Source: JBHJGU01 sp050331475 (GTDB lineage Bacteria; Pseudomonadota; Alphaproteobacteria; Caulobacterales; Maricaulaceae). From it: 36,459 nt of DNA. The stretch's first letter is position 1. Every line of letters starts with the position of its first letter. The stretch lies in NCBI GenBank assembly GCA_050331475.1, contig JBHJGU010000095.1:1-36459 (forward strand), written 5' to 3'. The notes below the pieces were generated by a model, which saw only the letters and a program-made list of their open reading frames with translations, was not told the origin of the DNA and did no database searches. Position numbers and translations under genes: made by a program. Below, in pieces: positions 22,223 through 32,200 of the stretch.

Positions 22223-23506
22223 GTGTTCGAAACCTCCGCCCCCGCCGAAGCCGCCCCTGCGCCGGTCGCCCTTAACGGCGTGCGCGTGCTGCTCGCCACC
22301 TATCGCGGCCATCCCCATGTGGGCGGGCAGGGGGTGTATGTCCGCGAATTGGCTCGAGCGCTTATGGCGGCGGGCGCGCGGGTGGAGGTCGCCTCCGGTC
22401 CGCCCTATCCGACGCTCGATCCGGACATCACCCTGCATCGCTTGCCGTCCTTGGACCTGTTCAGCGCTGCGAACGCATTCACCGCGTTGCGCCCGGTGCA
22501 TTTGCGGTCTTGGGCGGATCTGTCGGAATGGTTGGCGCACAATTCCGGCGCGTTTGGCGAGCTTTACGCTTTTGGCCGGCGCTTACGGCGCTTTCTCGCG
22601 CGCCGCACGGGCCGATATGACGTGGTCCATGACAACCAAACCCTGGCGGATGGGCTTTGGACAATCCACCGCCACATCGTCCCCGTGGTGGGCACGTTGC
22701 ATCATCCCATCACCATCGACCGGGACCTGGCGCTCGCGTCGGCGGAGCGGGGCGTGGATCGTGTGCTGATCCGGCGCTGGCATCGATTTCTGGGCATGCA
22801 GGCGCGCAACGCCCGCCGGCTACCCTATCAGCTCGCCGTCTCCCAAGCCGCCCGGCGCGCTTACGCCGACGCGTTTGGGCTGAGCGCGCAGTCCATCGCT
22901 TGGGCCTGGAACGGGGTGGACGCGGAAGTCTTCGCCCCCCACGCCGCGCCGACGCGCGAGGCCGGGCTCATTGTCTCCGCCGCGAGCGCGGACACCCCGA
23001 TCAAAGGCTTGGCGGTGCTGATCCACGCCTTTGCGCAGGTCTCCGCCACCCACCCTGATGCGCGATTGGTGGTGATCGGTCGGCTGCGCGAGGGGCCGGC
23101 GCAACGCGCGCTTGAAGCCGCCGGGCTGTGCGACCGGGTGCGCTTTGTGCACGGTCTCTCCCAAGCTGAGATCGCCAAGCTCTACGCCGAAGCGGCAATC
23201 GTGGTGTGCCCCTCGCTGTTTGAGGGCTTCGGTTTCCCCGCCGCGGAAGCCATGGCCTCGGGCGCGGCTGTCATCGCATCGGACGGGGGCGCTTTGCCGG
23301 AAGTGGTGGGCGAGGCGGGTGTCATCACCCGCGCGGGCGACGTCGAGGGTTTAGCCTGCGCCATCGGAGACTTGCTGCACGATCCGGATCGACGCTCGGC
23401 GTTGGGAAGCGCCGCGCGGGCCCGCGCGCGGGCGCAGTTTTCCTGGTCCGCCCACGCCCAAGCCGCGGGGCGGCTTTACGCGCGTGCGCTCAAGCGCTCG
23501 TGCTGA
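22223..23506 (+). CDS. Glycosyltransferase family 4
   Basis: The product (427 aa from GTG 22223, AGGA 10 nt upstream) is a GT-B glycosyltransferase. Its N-terminal acceptor domain begins 'VRVLLATYRGHPHVGGQGVY' (the GG loop), and the nucleotide-sugar side shows 'ARLVVIGRLREGPAQRALEA' and the E-x7-E motif 'FEGFGFPAAEAMASGAAVIA'. The middle section contains 'DNQTLADGLWTIH' and 'VGTLHHPIT', typical of the GT4 branch. It overlaps the methyltransferase start by 7 nt and so belongs to the same operon. The acceptor and sugar are unknown. No clear membrane segment. Confidence 0.88.
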   Translation: MFETSAPAEAAPAPVALNGVRVLLATYRGHPHVGGQGVYVRELARALMAAGARVEVASGPPYPTLDPDITLHRLPSLDLFSAANAFTALRPVHLRSWADLSEWLAHNSGAFGELYAFGRRLRRFLARRTGRYDVVHDNQTLADGLWTIHRHIVPVVGTLHHPITIDRDLALASAERGVDRVLIRRWHRFLGMQARNARRLPYQLAVSQAARRAYADAFGLSAQSIAWAWNGVDAEVFAPHAAPTREAGLIVSAASADTPIKGLAVLIHAFAQVSATHPDARLVVIGRLREGPAQRALEAAGLCDRVRFVHGLSQAEIAKLYAEAAIVVCPSLFEGFGFPAAEAMASGAAVIASDGGALPEVVGEAGVITRAGDVEGLACAIGDLLHDPDRRSALGSAARARARAQFSWSAHAQAAGRLYARALKRSC

Positions 23507-24222
23507 CGGTCGATTTAATCCGGCTGGGGCTCAATCCCGGACAGACCGCGCTCGATCTTGGCTGCGGGCGTGGCCGACATTTGCATGCGCTCGCGGCGGA
23601 TCACGGGATCACCACCATGGGCGTCGATCTGTCGTTCGCCGAAGTCGATCACGCCCGCCAAGGGCTGCAATGGCTTCAAGCCTGCGGTGACCAAACCGGC
23701 TATCCGGCGGGGTTCGCGGTGGGCGACGCGGGCGGGTTGCCGTTCGCCGCGAACACCTTCGATGTGGTGGTGTGTTCGGAGGTGCTCGAGCATTTGCCGA
23801 ATTACGAACGCACGCTCGATGAGATTGCGCGGGTCCTCAAGCCCCGGGGCCGGTTTGCGCTCAGCGTGCCGCGCTACTGGCCCGAGGCGCTGTGTTGGCG
23901 GCTCAGCGAGGGGTATCGGAGCACGCCCGGCGGGCATGTGCGCATCTTCAAGGCGGCGGAGCTGGCGCATGCGGTGACCGCGCGCGGGTTTGCGTTCCAA
24001 GCTCGCCATTACGCCCACGGCCTTCACGCGCCCTATTGGTGGCTGCAGTGCGCGCTTTGGGCCCGGCGGGAGGCGCACCCTTGGGTTCGCGCCTATCAGC
24101 GCTTTTTGGAGTGGGACATTCTCAACCGACCGCGTTTGACCCGGTGGTTGGCGCGCCTCGCCGATCCGGTGATGGGCAAATCGGTGGTGATGTATTTTCA
24201 AGCCCAGGGCAGGGCTGCGTGA
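23500..24222 (+). CDS. Class I SAM-dependent methyltransferase
   Basis: The 240-aa enzyme has the Rossmann motifs I 'ALDLGCGRGRHLHALAADHG', II 'GVDLS', post-I 'AVGDAGGLPFAANTFDVVVC' and IV 'SEVLEHLPNYERTLDEIARV', with a C-terminal half rich in Trp/Arg ('HGLHAPYWWLQCALW'). It starts with GTG overlapping the glycosyltransferase stop by 7 nt and ends overlapping the toroid gene's GTG by 4 nt (GTGA), so three genes are translated as a unit. The acceptor, presumably a product of the neighbouring glycosyltransferase, is unknown. Confidence 0.88.
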   Translation: MLTVDLIRLGLNPGQTALDLGCGRGRHLHALAADHGITTMGVDLSFAEVDHARQGLQWLQACGDQTGYPAGFAVGDAGGLPFAANTFDVVVCSEVLEHLPNYERTLDEIARVLKPRGRFALSVPRYWPEALCWRLSEGYRSTPGGHVRIFKAAELAHAVTARGFAFQARHYAHGLHAPYWWLQCALWARREAHPWVRAYQRFLEWDILNRPRLTRWLARLADPVMGKSVVMYFQAQGRAA

Positions 24223-25343
24223 AAGGCGGGGTCGACGTTGGGGGGCTCGCGCGCCGCATTCGCGCGCTCCAGCGCGCGGACGGCGCCATCGATTGGGTCG
24301 AGGACGGGATCTGGGATCCTTGGAACCAGATTGAAGCCGCCATGGGGCTGAGCGCGGCGGGGGACCACACAGCCGCGGAGCGCAGTTTCGACGCGCTCGC
24401 CGACCGCCAGGCCGCAGACGGCTCTTGGCTGGCGGACATGGGCGCGGCGGCGCCGATGGATCGTGAGAACCGTCGGCTTGTGGCGCACCTGGCGCCCAAA
24501 ATCGTGGACACCAATTTCGCGGCCTATATCGGCGTGGGCTTGGCGTATTGTGCACGTGCAAAGGGTGATCTGGGCGTGTTGCGTCGGCACGCCGAAACGC
24601 TCGGCCGGGCGATGGATTTCGTCCTGGCCTGCCAGCACCCCAGCGGGGAAATCGCGTGGCGCCGGCCGGAGCCGGGCGAGGGGCTCTGCGCGGTGGACGC
24701 CCTGTTCGCCGCCAATTGCGCTATCCAGATGAGCTTGGACGCCGCGGCCTGGGCGTTTGACGCGCTCGGGCGGCCGCGCCGGGACCTCGCCCAGGCCGCC
24801 GCCGCGATACGTCAGGCGCTTGCTGGGCGGCCAGAGCGGTTTGACCGATCCTGGTCGTCGAAAACGCGCTACGCCATGGATTGGTATTACCCGGTCCTAA
24901 CCGGGGTTCTGAGCGGGCAAGCGGCCCGCGCGCGCCTGGCGCGCGGCTGGGACACCTTCGTCGTGGCGCATTTGGGCTGTCGCTGCGGCTCCGACCAACC
25001 TTGGGTGACCGCGGCGGAAACCGCTGAGCTGGCCATCGCGTGCGCGGCCGCGGGCGCGCCGCAAGTCGGACGCCGCCTGATCCAATGGCTGGAACCCCTG
25101 CGCGACCCGCGAGGCGGGTACTGGATGGGGTATCAGCTTGAGGACGGGTTGATCTGGCCTCAGGAGCGTCCGTCTTGGACCGCAGGCGCGGTGTTGCTCG
25201 CGTGGGACGTGCTGGAGGGCCTGACCCCGGGCGCAGCCTTATTCCGCAGCCCGGCTCAAAGTCGAACAAACACCGCAAGCGATCCGGTTTGGGACCAGGG
25301 TGCGAACAGGCCTGACGCGGCGGCGCGCGTGGCGACTTCATAG
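24219..25343 (+). CDS. Alpha/alpha-toroid protein (prenyltransferase/squalene-cyclase-like)
   Basis: The 374-aa protein is predicted to fold as helical pairs: 'GAIDWVEDGIWDPWNQIEAA', 'CQHPSGEIAWRRPEPGEG', 'TRYAMDWYYPVLTGVL', 'PWVTAAETAELAIACAAAG', 'LRDPRGGYWMGYQLEDGLIW' and 'PERPSWTAGAVLL'-like end. It has no DxDD class II cyclase motif and no typical QW repeats, so terpene cyclisation is not shown. It starts by GTGA overlap with the methyltransferase. I recall actinobacterial relatives annotated as 'prenyltransferase' beside GT4 and methyltransferase genes. The last ~29 codons overlap the convergent methyltransferase by 88 bp. Function unknown. Confidence 0.7.
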   Translation: MKGGVDVGGLARRIRALQRADGAIDWVEDGIWDPWNQIEAAMGLSAAGDHTAAERSFDALADRQAADGSWLADMGAAAPMDRENRRLVAHLAPKIVDTNFAAYIGVGLAYCARAKGDLGVLRRHAETLGRAMDFVLACQHPSGEIAWRRPEPGEGLCAVDALFAANCAIQMSLDAAAWAFDALGRPRRDLAQAAAAIRQALAGRPERFDRSWSSKTRYAMDWYYPVLTGVLSGQAARARLARGWDTFVVAHLGCRCGSDQPWVTAAETAELAIACAAAGAPQVGRRLIQWLEPLRDPRGGYWMGYQLEDGLIWPQERPSWTAGAVLLAWDVLEGLTPGAALFRSPAQSRTNTASDPVWDQGANRPDAAARVATS

Positions 25344-25876
25344 GGTGGGCGGCCGCCCTGGGCGGGGTCGGCGAACACGTCATGGATCGCCAGAATTCCG
25401 CCGCTGACCAGCTTGCCCGCCCAGGCGCGGTAATCCGCCAAGGCCTGGGCCAGGCTATGCCCACCGTCGAGGAAGAGACATCCTAGCTGCGGAGCGATCA
25501 TGGCGGCCGCCGCCTCCGATTGGCCGACAAGCGCGAAGACCGTTTCCTCAAGTCCCGCCCGGCGAAGGGTTCGTCGAAAAACCGCAAGGCTGTCGACCGC
25601 CCTGGCGTCTGCATCCCAAAGTGCGGGATCGTAAAACGCTTCCCCGGGCTGATGCTCCTCCGATCCCCGGTGGTGGTCGACCGACAACACCCGCCTGCCC
25701 GCGTGCTGCGCCACAGCGCCGAGATAAAGCGTCGAGCGGCCGCAATACGCCCCGATCTCCGCCAGATCGCCGCGTTGCGCGCCGATTTCGGCCGCTTGAG
25801 CCAACGCTGCGCCTTCATCCGCGTCCAAAAAGCCCGGAACGGTCTGTGGATCGATCAACGGTTTTGGGGGGCTCAC
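25256..25876 (-). CDS. Class I SAM-dependent methyltransferase (Methyltransf_24-like)
   Basis: The 206-aa product shows the SAM-binding start 'LAEIGAYCGRSTLYLGAVAQ', then 'VLSVDHHRGSEEHQPGEAFY' and 'LGCLFLDGGHSLAQALADYR', followed by 'ILAIHDVFADP', the layout of Methyltransf_24 or macrocin-O-methyltransferase-like enzymes with an Asp-rich metal-binding pocket (D, DGGH). It ends convergently inside the toroid gene (88-bp overlap) and its start overlaps the stop of the lipoprotein gene (ATGA) upstream, so it is cotranscribed with that gene. Together with the opposite-strand operon it may complete a tailoring set. Confidence 0.85.
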   Translation of the reverse strand: MSPPKPLIDPQTVPGFLDADEGAALAQAAEIGAQRGDLAEIGAYCGRSTLYLGAVAQHAGRRVLSVDHHRGSEEHQPGEAFYDPALWDADARAVDSLAVFRRTLRRAGLEETVFALVGQSEAAAAMIAPQLGCLFLDGGHSLAQALADYRAWAGKLVSGGILAIHDVFADPAQGGRPPYEVATRAAASGLFAPWSQTGSLAVFVRL

Positions 25877-26577
25877 CCGATCGGCTCGTCCGCATTGGGG
25901 ACAAGTGGGGTCGGATCCTGCGCTTGCGCTTTCGTGGCGCGGGTTTGGGCGGCCAACCGTCGCTCAGCAATCGCATCGGCCAGTGCGCTCAAAGCGGCTA
26001 AGTCTTCGCCGTGTTCAAGCAAGCCTTCAGTCAAAGCCGGCGGCGCGGGATCAGACCCCACGGCTTTCACCGCCGTTTTTAAAATCGCATCCGCGCGCCG
26101 GGCCGCGGAGACCGCCTTTTCCACGGCTTGCAGGTCCGCGCCCAAGGCTTCGGGCGTGTCCTCCACCGGGCCTGCGCGCCAATCCGAGCCCGCTGTCAGA
26201 ACCGCATTCGCCAAAACGTTGGCGTCTCTGAGGTCCGTGGCCAACAGGGCGTCGGGTGTTGTTTCCGACGCATCCGCGCGCACCAGCAGAGCCTCGTGGT
26301 AACGATCCGATGGGCTCGGTTTAGGCTCGTCCTCGCCGGTGACCTGGCTCCATCCCCCCATGAGGATCCGGGCCATGCGGGTTAAGGCTTTGCGCTGACC
26401 GTCGGCCTCAATCCAGCCCCGCTCGAGATGGTCGTTCCACAACGCTTGTGACGCCTCGCGCAAAGCGGTTTGCGCCTGAGGCGCCAACGCGGCCGTTTCT
26501 GGGTCGGGCGCGAAGGAAACGGTCACACAGCAGCCAAGGGCGATGAGCGCCCCCGCACACGTCGCCGCGCGAGCCAT
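25873..26577 (-). CDS. Putative lipoprotein, Ala-rich helical
   Basis: The 234-aa product (ATG 26577) begins with a signal sequence 'ATCAGALIALGCCVTVSFAP', with Cys residues fitting a variant lipobox (ALGC). The rest is helical and Ala/Leu-rich ('LREASQALWNDHLERGWIEA', 'ALLATDLRDANVLANAVLTA', 'LADAIAERRLAAQTRATKAQ') with no recognised domain. The stop overlaps the methyltransferase ATG by 4 nt (ATGA), so the two genes are linked. An earlier ATG at 26589 (four residues longer) is possible. Divergent from pip, with 90 bp between. Confidence 0.6.
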   Translation of the reverse strand: MARAATCAGALIALGCCVTVSFAPDPETAALAPQAQTALREASQALWNDHLERGWIEADGQRKALTRMARILMGGWSQVTGEDEPKPSPSDRYHEALLVRADASETTPDALLATDLRDANVLANAVLTAGSDWRAGPVEDTPEALGADLQAVEKAVSAARRADAILKTAVKAVGSDPAPPALTEGLLEHGEDLAALSALADAIAERRLAAQTRATKAQAQDPTPLVPNADEPIG

Positions 26578-26667
26578 CGAAAAAATCACGTGCGTCCCCT
26601 ACACATGGTCTCTCACTTTAGTCCTCCCAATGTCACACGCAAAGCGCCTTGTGCGCGCGCCCAGAGC

Positions 26668-27669
26668 ATGAAACACGTGAACCTCATGATCCGAACGTCT
26701 GCCTCGCCGGTGCGCGCCGGTCCGTATCCGCCGCTGCAACCCCTTGAAAGTCGACGACTCGCCGTGTCGTCGCGCCATGAAATCTATTATGAGATTTGCG
26801 GGCGCGCGGGTGGGCTTCCTGCGGTGGTGCTCCATGGCGGCCCCGGCGGCGGCTGCACCCCTGCTATGCGGCGGTTTTTCGATCCGGCGCGTTATCAAAT
26901 GGTGTTGTTCGACCAACGTGGCTGTGGCCGCTCCCGGCCCGTTAGCGAATTGGCTGAGAACACGACCTGGGATTTGGTCGCCGACATTGAGCGCTTACGC
27001 GAGGCTTTGAACATCAGCGCGTGGGTGGTGTTTGGCGGCTCCTGGGGCTCGACCCTGTCCTTGGCCTATGCGCAGACCTATCCGGAGCGCGTCTTGGGCA
27101 TTGTGTTGCGCGGGGTGTTCTTGCTGACCCAGGCCGAATTGGACTGGTTTTACAAAGACGGCGCAAACGCGTTGTTTCCCGATGCCTGGGAGCGTTTCCT
27201 CGCGCCCATCCCCGAGGCGGAGCGCGCGGACATGATCGCCGCTTACCATAAGCGGTTGTTTGGCGCGGACCCGGAGGTTCGCGCCCAGGCGGCGCGCGCT
27301 TGGGCGCAATGGGAAGGCGACACCTTGACCTTGCGCGGTCCGTCCGCTCGGCCCGAAGAGTTCGCTGACCCGACCTTCGTCGACGCCTTCGCCCGCATCG
27401 AATGCCATTATTTTCTCAATCGCGGGTATTTTGACCATGACGGTCAATTGCTCGACGACATGCACAGGATCGCGCACATTCCAGGGCGCATCATTCAGGG
27501 CCGCTATGACGTCATAACTCCAGCCCGAGCCGCTTATCGCTTGGCGCAAGCCTGGCCGGCGGCGAAGCTTGAGATTATCGGCGATGCGGGCCATTCCGCC
27601 TCCGAGCCCGGGATCGCTGCGGCGCTCACCCGGGCGACGGATGCGTTGGCGGACCTGTTCGACGCCTAA
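26668..27669 (+). CDS. pip: Proline iminopeptidase
   Basis: The 333-aa alpha/beta-hydrolase removes N-terminal proline from peptides. The S33 hallmarks are visible: oxyanion loop 'VVLHGGPGGGCTPAMRRFFD', 'VLFDQRGCGRSRP', nucleophile Ser125 in 'GGSWGSTLSLAYAQTYPERV', Asp281 in 'GRYDVITPARAAY' and His309 in 'GDAGHSASEP'. The start at 26668 (MKHVNLMIRT) is near AGAG; ATG 26686 is a second candidate. The frame is open for another 66 codons upstream but that part overlaps the lipoprotein gene and lacks a family match. It ends 14 bp from the convergent symporter gene. Confidence 0.92.
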   Translation: MKHVNLMIRTSASPVRAGPYPPLQPLESRRLAVSSRHEIYYEICGRAGGLPAVVLHGGPGGGCTPAMRRFFDPARYQMVLFDQRGCGRSRPVSELAENTTWDLVADIERLREALNISAWVVFGGSWGSTLSLAYAQTYPERVLGIVLRGVFLLTQAELDWFYKDGANALFPDAWERFLAPIPEAERADMIAAYHKRLFGADPEVRAQAARAWAQWEGDTLTLRGPSARPEEFADPTFVDAFARIECHYFLNRGYFDHDGQLLDDMHRIAHIPGRIIQGRYDVITPARAAYRLAQAWPAAKLEIIGDAGHSASEPGIAAALTRATDALADLFDA

Positions 27670-27683
27670 GCGCAGGGTTGAGC

Positions 27684-29042
27684 TTACCCGGCCGCTAAGA
27701 ATCCCGAAGCCGCCTGGAACAGCCCCGCCACCATGATGATCAGCACGGCGACCGGCACCACGTAACGCACGACCGTAAACCAGGCGTCGCGCGCCCAAGC
27801 CGGCGCGTCGGCGAACTCCTCTTCGAAGACCGTGCGTTTGACGATCCAACCGGCGAAGACGGTCACCAGCACCGCGCCTAGGGGCAGGATCACCGTACCG
27901 GTGGCGAAGTCTAGGAAGTCGATATAGCTGGTGCCGGCGTTAAAGATGCAGCCCACGCCGACCATCCACATCACGAAACCCAAGCCCAAGGCCGCGCCCC
28001 AACGGGTGACCCCGTGGCGTTCTTCGAACCACGACACGGCCACCTCAAACAAAGAGATCGCCGAGGTCAACGCGGCGAAAATCGCGAGCAAGAAAAACAC
28101 CCCGCCAAACAGCGCGCCAAAGGGCATCTGACCGAAGGCGGCCGGTAAGGTGACGAAGAATAATCCGGGCCCGCCATTGGGGTCGAGGCCAAAGGCGAAG
28201 ACAATCGGGAACACGGCAAACCCGGCGATCAAGGCCACCGCGGTGTCGCAGCCCGCAATTAAGGTGGAGGATTTTGCGATGTTTTGATCTTTCTGCAGGT
28301 ACGCGCCGTAGGTCATCATCAAGCTCGATCCAACGCCGACCGAAAACAGGGCTTGCCCGACGGCCGCGAGCGCCGCGTCAAAGCCGATTTTCGAGAAATC
28401 CGGATTGAGCAAGAAGCTCGCCGCAGCCCCAACGTCCCCGGCGGTCAACGCAAAACCCACCACCACGACAAGCATTACGAAGAAGGCGGGCATCAGAATA
28501 TTCACCGCCGTCTCGATCCCGCCTTTCAGCCCGCGCATCACGATCGCCACCGTCATGGCCGCAAAAATGAAGTGCCACAGGATCAGCCGCGGCTTGTCCG
28601 CCAACAGCGCGGTGAACAGCGCCTCGGACTCCTCCGCACTGACGCCATTGAACTGGCCCGTGAAGGCGGGTCCGACATAGGCCAGAATCCAACCCGCGAT
28701 AACGCAGTAAAAACAGACGATGAAGAAGGAGCCTAACCCGCCGATCCAACCCACGGCGGCCCATTTTTGGCTTTTTCCCGCGCGTTGGGCCAATTCCTCG
28801 GTCGCTTCGGGGGCGGACAGGCCCACATGCCGGCCCATGGCGTATTCGGCCATCAAAACAGGAAGCGCAACGACCGCCACCGCGATCAAATAAAGGATCA
28901 CAAACGCACCGCCGCCGTTTTCGCCGGCTGTGAATGGAAATCGCCAGAAATTCCCCAAGCCTACCGATGATCCCACCGCCGCCATGATGAATGTAAAGCG
29001 CGATGACCAAGTTTCGTGCGTACCAGCGACGGGGCCGGCCAT
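27684..29042 (-). CDS. Sodium-dependent symporter (NSS/SNF family)
   Basis: The 452-aa membrane protein belongs to the neurotransmitter:sodium symporter family of LeuT-type fold. The N-terminus contains the sodium/substrate site 'VGSSVGLGNFWRFPFTAGEN', and 'YLIAVAVVALPVLMAEYAMG' follows. About 11-12 hydrophobic helices are present. The start has AAGGAG 6 nt upstream of ATG 29042. Bacterial members usually import amino acids. It is divergent from the hybrid kinase gene (176-nt gap, no site recognised) and convergent with pip. Confidence 0.92.
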   Translation of the reverse strand: MAGPVAGTHETWSSRFTFIMAAVGSSVGLGNFWRFPFTAGENGGGAFVILYLIAVAVVALPVLMAEYAMGRHVGLSAPEATEELAQRAGKSQKWAAVGWIGGLGSFFIVCFYCVIAGWILAYVGPAFTGQFNGVSAEESEALFTALLADKPRLILWHFIFAAMTVAIVMRGLKGGIETAVNILMPAFFVMLVVVVGFALTAGDVGAAASFLLNPDFSKIGFDAALAAVGQALFSVGVGSSLMMTYGAYLQKDQNIAKSSTLIAGCDTAVALIAGFAVFPIVFAFGLDPNGGPGLFFVTLPAAFGQMPFGALFGGVFFLLAIFAALTSAISLFEVAVSWFEERHGVTRWGAALGLGFVMWMVGVGCIFNAGTSYIDFLDFATGTVILPLGAVLVTVFAGWIVKRTVFEEEFADAPAWARDAWFTVVRYVVPVAVLIIMVAGLFQAASGFLAAG

Positions 29043-29218
29043 AAGCGTCTCCTTAAGGCGAAACCTTCATAATGACGGGAAGCGGGCTGAAAAGTGGACG
29101 AGAGCAGACCTGCGGTCAACACGGGCTCTGTAATGCGCCCTAGAGCAACGCGACGTAAACAAAGCTTTCGTCTAGGGAAGTCGGGGGTTATGTGCAGGGG
29201 ATGGGAGAACGCGGCGAC

Positions 29219-32200
29219 ATGTCGAATTCGGGACGTTTGCAGGATGTGATGCAGCGCCAGGGCGCTGTTGACCTGACGGCGTTCCTGCAAGCGCTCGACC
29301 GGGACCCGAAATCGGCTTGGATGGTGGTCCGGCGGGGTGGTGATTTTTTCGAGATTTGCGATGTCGACGACAATCTTTGCGCCCTGACGGGCTTTGAGCG
29401 CAACGAATTGGTCGGCCAAGCGCCGGCGACGCTATTTTTCGGCCCAGAAATGGATCCGAACTCGGTAAGCGATTTTGGCCGTAACCTGCTCGCCTATGAG
29501 CATGCGCACTTGGTCGACGTCTTCCGGCGCAAAGATCAAACCACCTTCACAGCCCATATCGCGGCGTTGCGTATTGCTGATCCAGATCCGGGTCCGCCGC
29601 GCTATCTCTATACGGTTACTCGGCTGACCCGGGACGCAAACGCCACGCCGTTGTTTAACGCGACCGTGTTCGACGCCACCCAAAAGCTCAGTGATTTGGC
29701 GTATTGGCGGTTTCAATTCGCCGACGAGGCCGAGACTTGGTCCTCCCACTTGGCGGCCCTTCTGGGGCTGCCCACGGACGTTGCGCCTGAGTTGCGGCGC
29801 TTGGAGGCGTATTTGCGGCCGGCTGATGCGGAACTGTTCCGCGCGGCCGTGGCCAAGGCGCGCGCCGGGCAAGCCCCGGAGTCGATCACCGTGTCCTTCA
29901 CCCGACAGGACGGGGTCGAGCGGATCGGACGGGCGGCGGTGGCGCTCCAGCACAATGCGATCGTCGCGCCGGTGGCTGTGATGGCTGTGATCCAAGACGT
30001 CACTGACATTGAAATGGCGCGCGATCGGCTGCGGCTCGCCGAACAGCGCACGCGCACCGCTATCGACGCCGCCGGGGTCGGGGTGCTGCGCTATGACGTC
30101 AAACGTGAGCGTATGGAGATCTCGCCCAAGGCGTCGGAGATGCTGCGCCTTGAAGGGTACGCCGCGTCCTGGCCGACCGATTGGTTCACCTCGCGGCTGC
30201 ATCCCGACGATTTCGCCGCCGCGAACGACGCCATTCAACGCCAAAGATCCGGACAGCAGGCCGCGGTGCGCCGGGAAATGCGGTTGCGCTGCGAGGACGG
30301 CGTTTATCGCTGGTTTGAACTGCGCCTTCAGCCCGCGGACGAAGCGGAGGAGACGCAGGGCCCCGCCATCCACGGGGTCTTAATCGACATCGACACCCGT
30401 CGACGCGCCGAACAGGCGTTAGCGGATATCCGCGAACGTTATGCGCTGGCGCTGGAGGCCTCCGAGATCGGGCTGTGGGATTGGGATTTAAGCGCCTCGC
30501 GCATGTCTTGGTCGAGCCAGTTCCGGCGTATTCTCGGTCTGACGCTGAAGGGCCCGGCGACGTGGGACGCTTATCAGGGGCTTTTGCATCCCGATGAGCG
30601 GGACGCCGTGGTGACCACCATGATGGAGACCATCGAGCCTGGCCAGGCTGACGCGTTCGACCTCGTCCACAGGCTGCGCGCGGCGGATGGCCGGTATATT
30701 TGGGTGCAAAGTCGAGGGCGGGTGCGCCGCGACGAGGCGGGAACCGCGCGTCGGGTGGCCGGCGCGATCCAAGACGTCTCCGCGCGCAAGGTGGCCGAGC
30801 TCGAGCTGGCGCGCAGCGAACAGCGTTTGCAGGATGTCGTTGCGGCGTCGGGCGAGTTGATCTTCGAACTCGACGCCAATTTTCGCTTCACCTACCTGAC
30901 CGATCGCGCCATGGCGTTGCTTGGTCATAGGCCGGAGGCGATTTTAGGCAAAAGCACAACGATCTTGGCGCCCCCGGGGGAGCGCGCCGCTTATGAGAGC
31001 TGGCGCACGGCGGCGGAGACGGCTGCGAACACCGTCACCCTGGAGCGGTGCGTGTTACGCGGGGATGGCGACCGGCAATGGCTGCGCATCAGCATGCGCC
31101 GGCTGACCAATGAGCGGGGACGGACGATCGGGTATCGCGGTGCGGCCTTCGACATCAGCCAGCAAAAAGCCGCCGAACGAGAAATCTTAAACGCCAAGTC
31201 GGCGGCGGAGGGGGCGGCCGAAGACCGGGCGAAGTTCCTCGCCACCATGAGCCACGAAATCCGTACGCCGCTGAATGCCGTCATAGGAATGACGGATATC
31301 CTGTTGCGGTCTGACTTGAACGAAGAGCTGCACGAATACGCCCAAGCCGCCAATAAAGCGGGTCGGCATTTGTTGACCTTGGTCAACGATATCCTCGATT
31401 ATTCGAAGCTGGATGCGGGTAAGGTTCAGATCGAAGCCATCAGTTTCGATCTTGAAACCGAGATCCGCGCCGTTTGCGACATGCTGGTCGGGGAGGCGGC
31501 GCGGAAGAACCTAGCCTTTGATCTGCAAGTTATGCGGTCGGCGAAAACGCGCTTCATCGGCGATCCCGCACGATTAAGACAGGTTCTGGTGAACCTTGTT
31601 TCCAACGCCATCAAATTCACCGGCAATGGGCGGGTGTCGCTGCGCGCTGGCCTTAAGACCCACTCTGACACGAGCGAACGGTTGCGTTTAGAAGTGGAGG
31701 ACACCGGCATCGGCATCCGCGAGGAGGCGTTACCGCTGTTGTTCCGCGATTTTTCCCAAGCCGATGCGGGCACGACCCGACGGTTTGGCGGTACCGGATT
31801 GGGTTTAGCGATTTGCCGGCGCTTGGTGGAATTGATGGGCGGCGAGATCGGGGTGCAGAGCGAAGAGGGCAAAGGCAGCTTGTTCTGGGTCGAAGTGCCC
31901 TTCCCCAAAGACGAAGCGCAGCCAGCCAAACCCGCGCCCGCCTTGGTTCAACCCGCCGCCACGAATGTCGAGCCGCGCCGGCTCCGGGTGCTCGCCGCCG
32001 AGGATAATCCGGCCAATCAACTGCTGCTGAAGGCTTTGTTTGCGCGCTTTGGACACCAACTCGTGCTCGTTGGTGATGGCGCAGCCGCTGTGGAGGCGGC
32101 TCGGAAAGACCAATTCGATGTTATCTTGATGGATGTTGAAATGCCCGTCGTGGATGGCGTCGAGGCAACCCGAGAGATCCGCCGGCTCAGCGGTCCGTCG

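Noticed and set aside
23892..24218. Upstream extension of the toroid frame
   Set aside because: It runs inside the methyltransferase gene; the GTGA junction supports the start at 24219.
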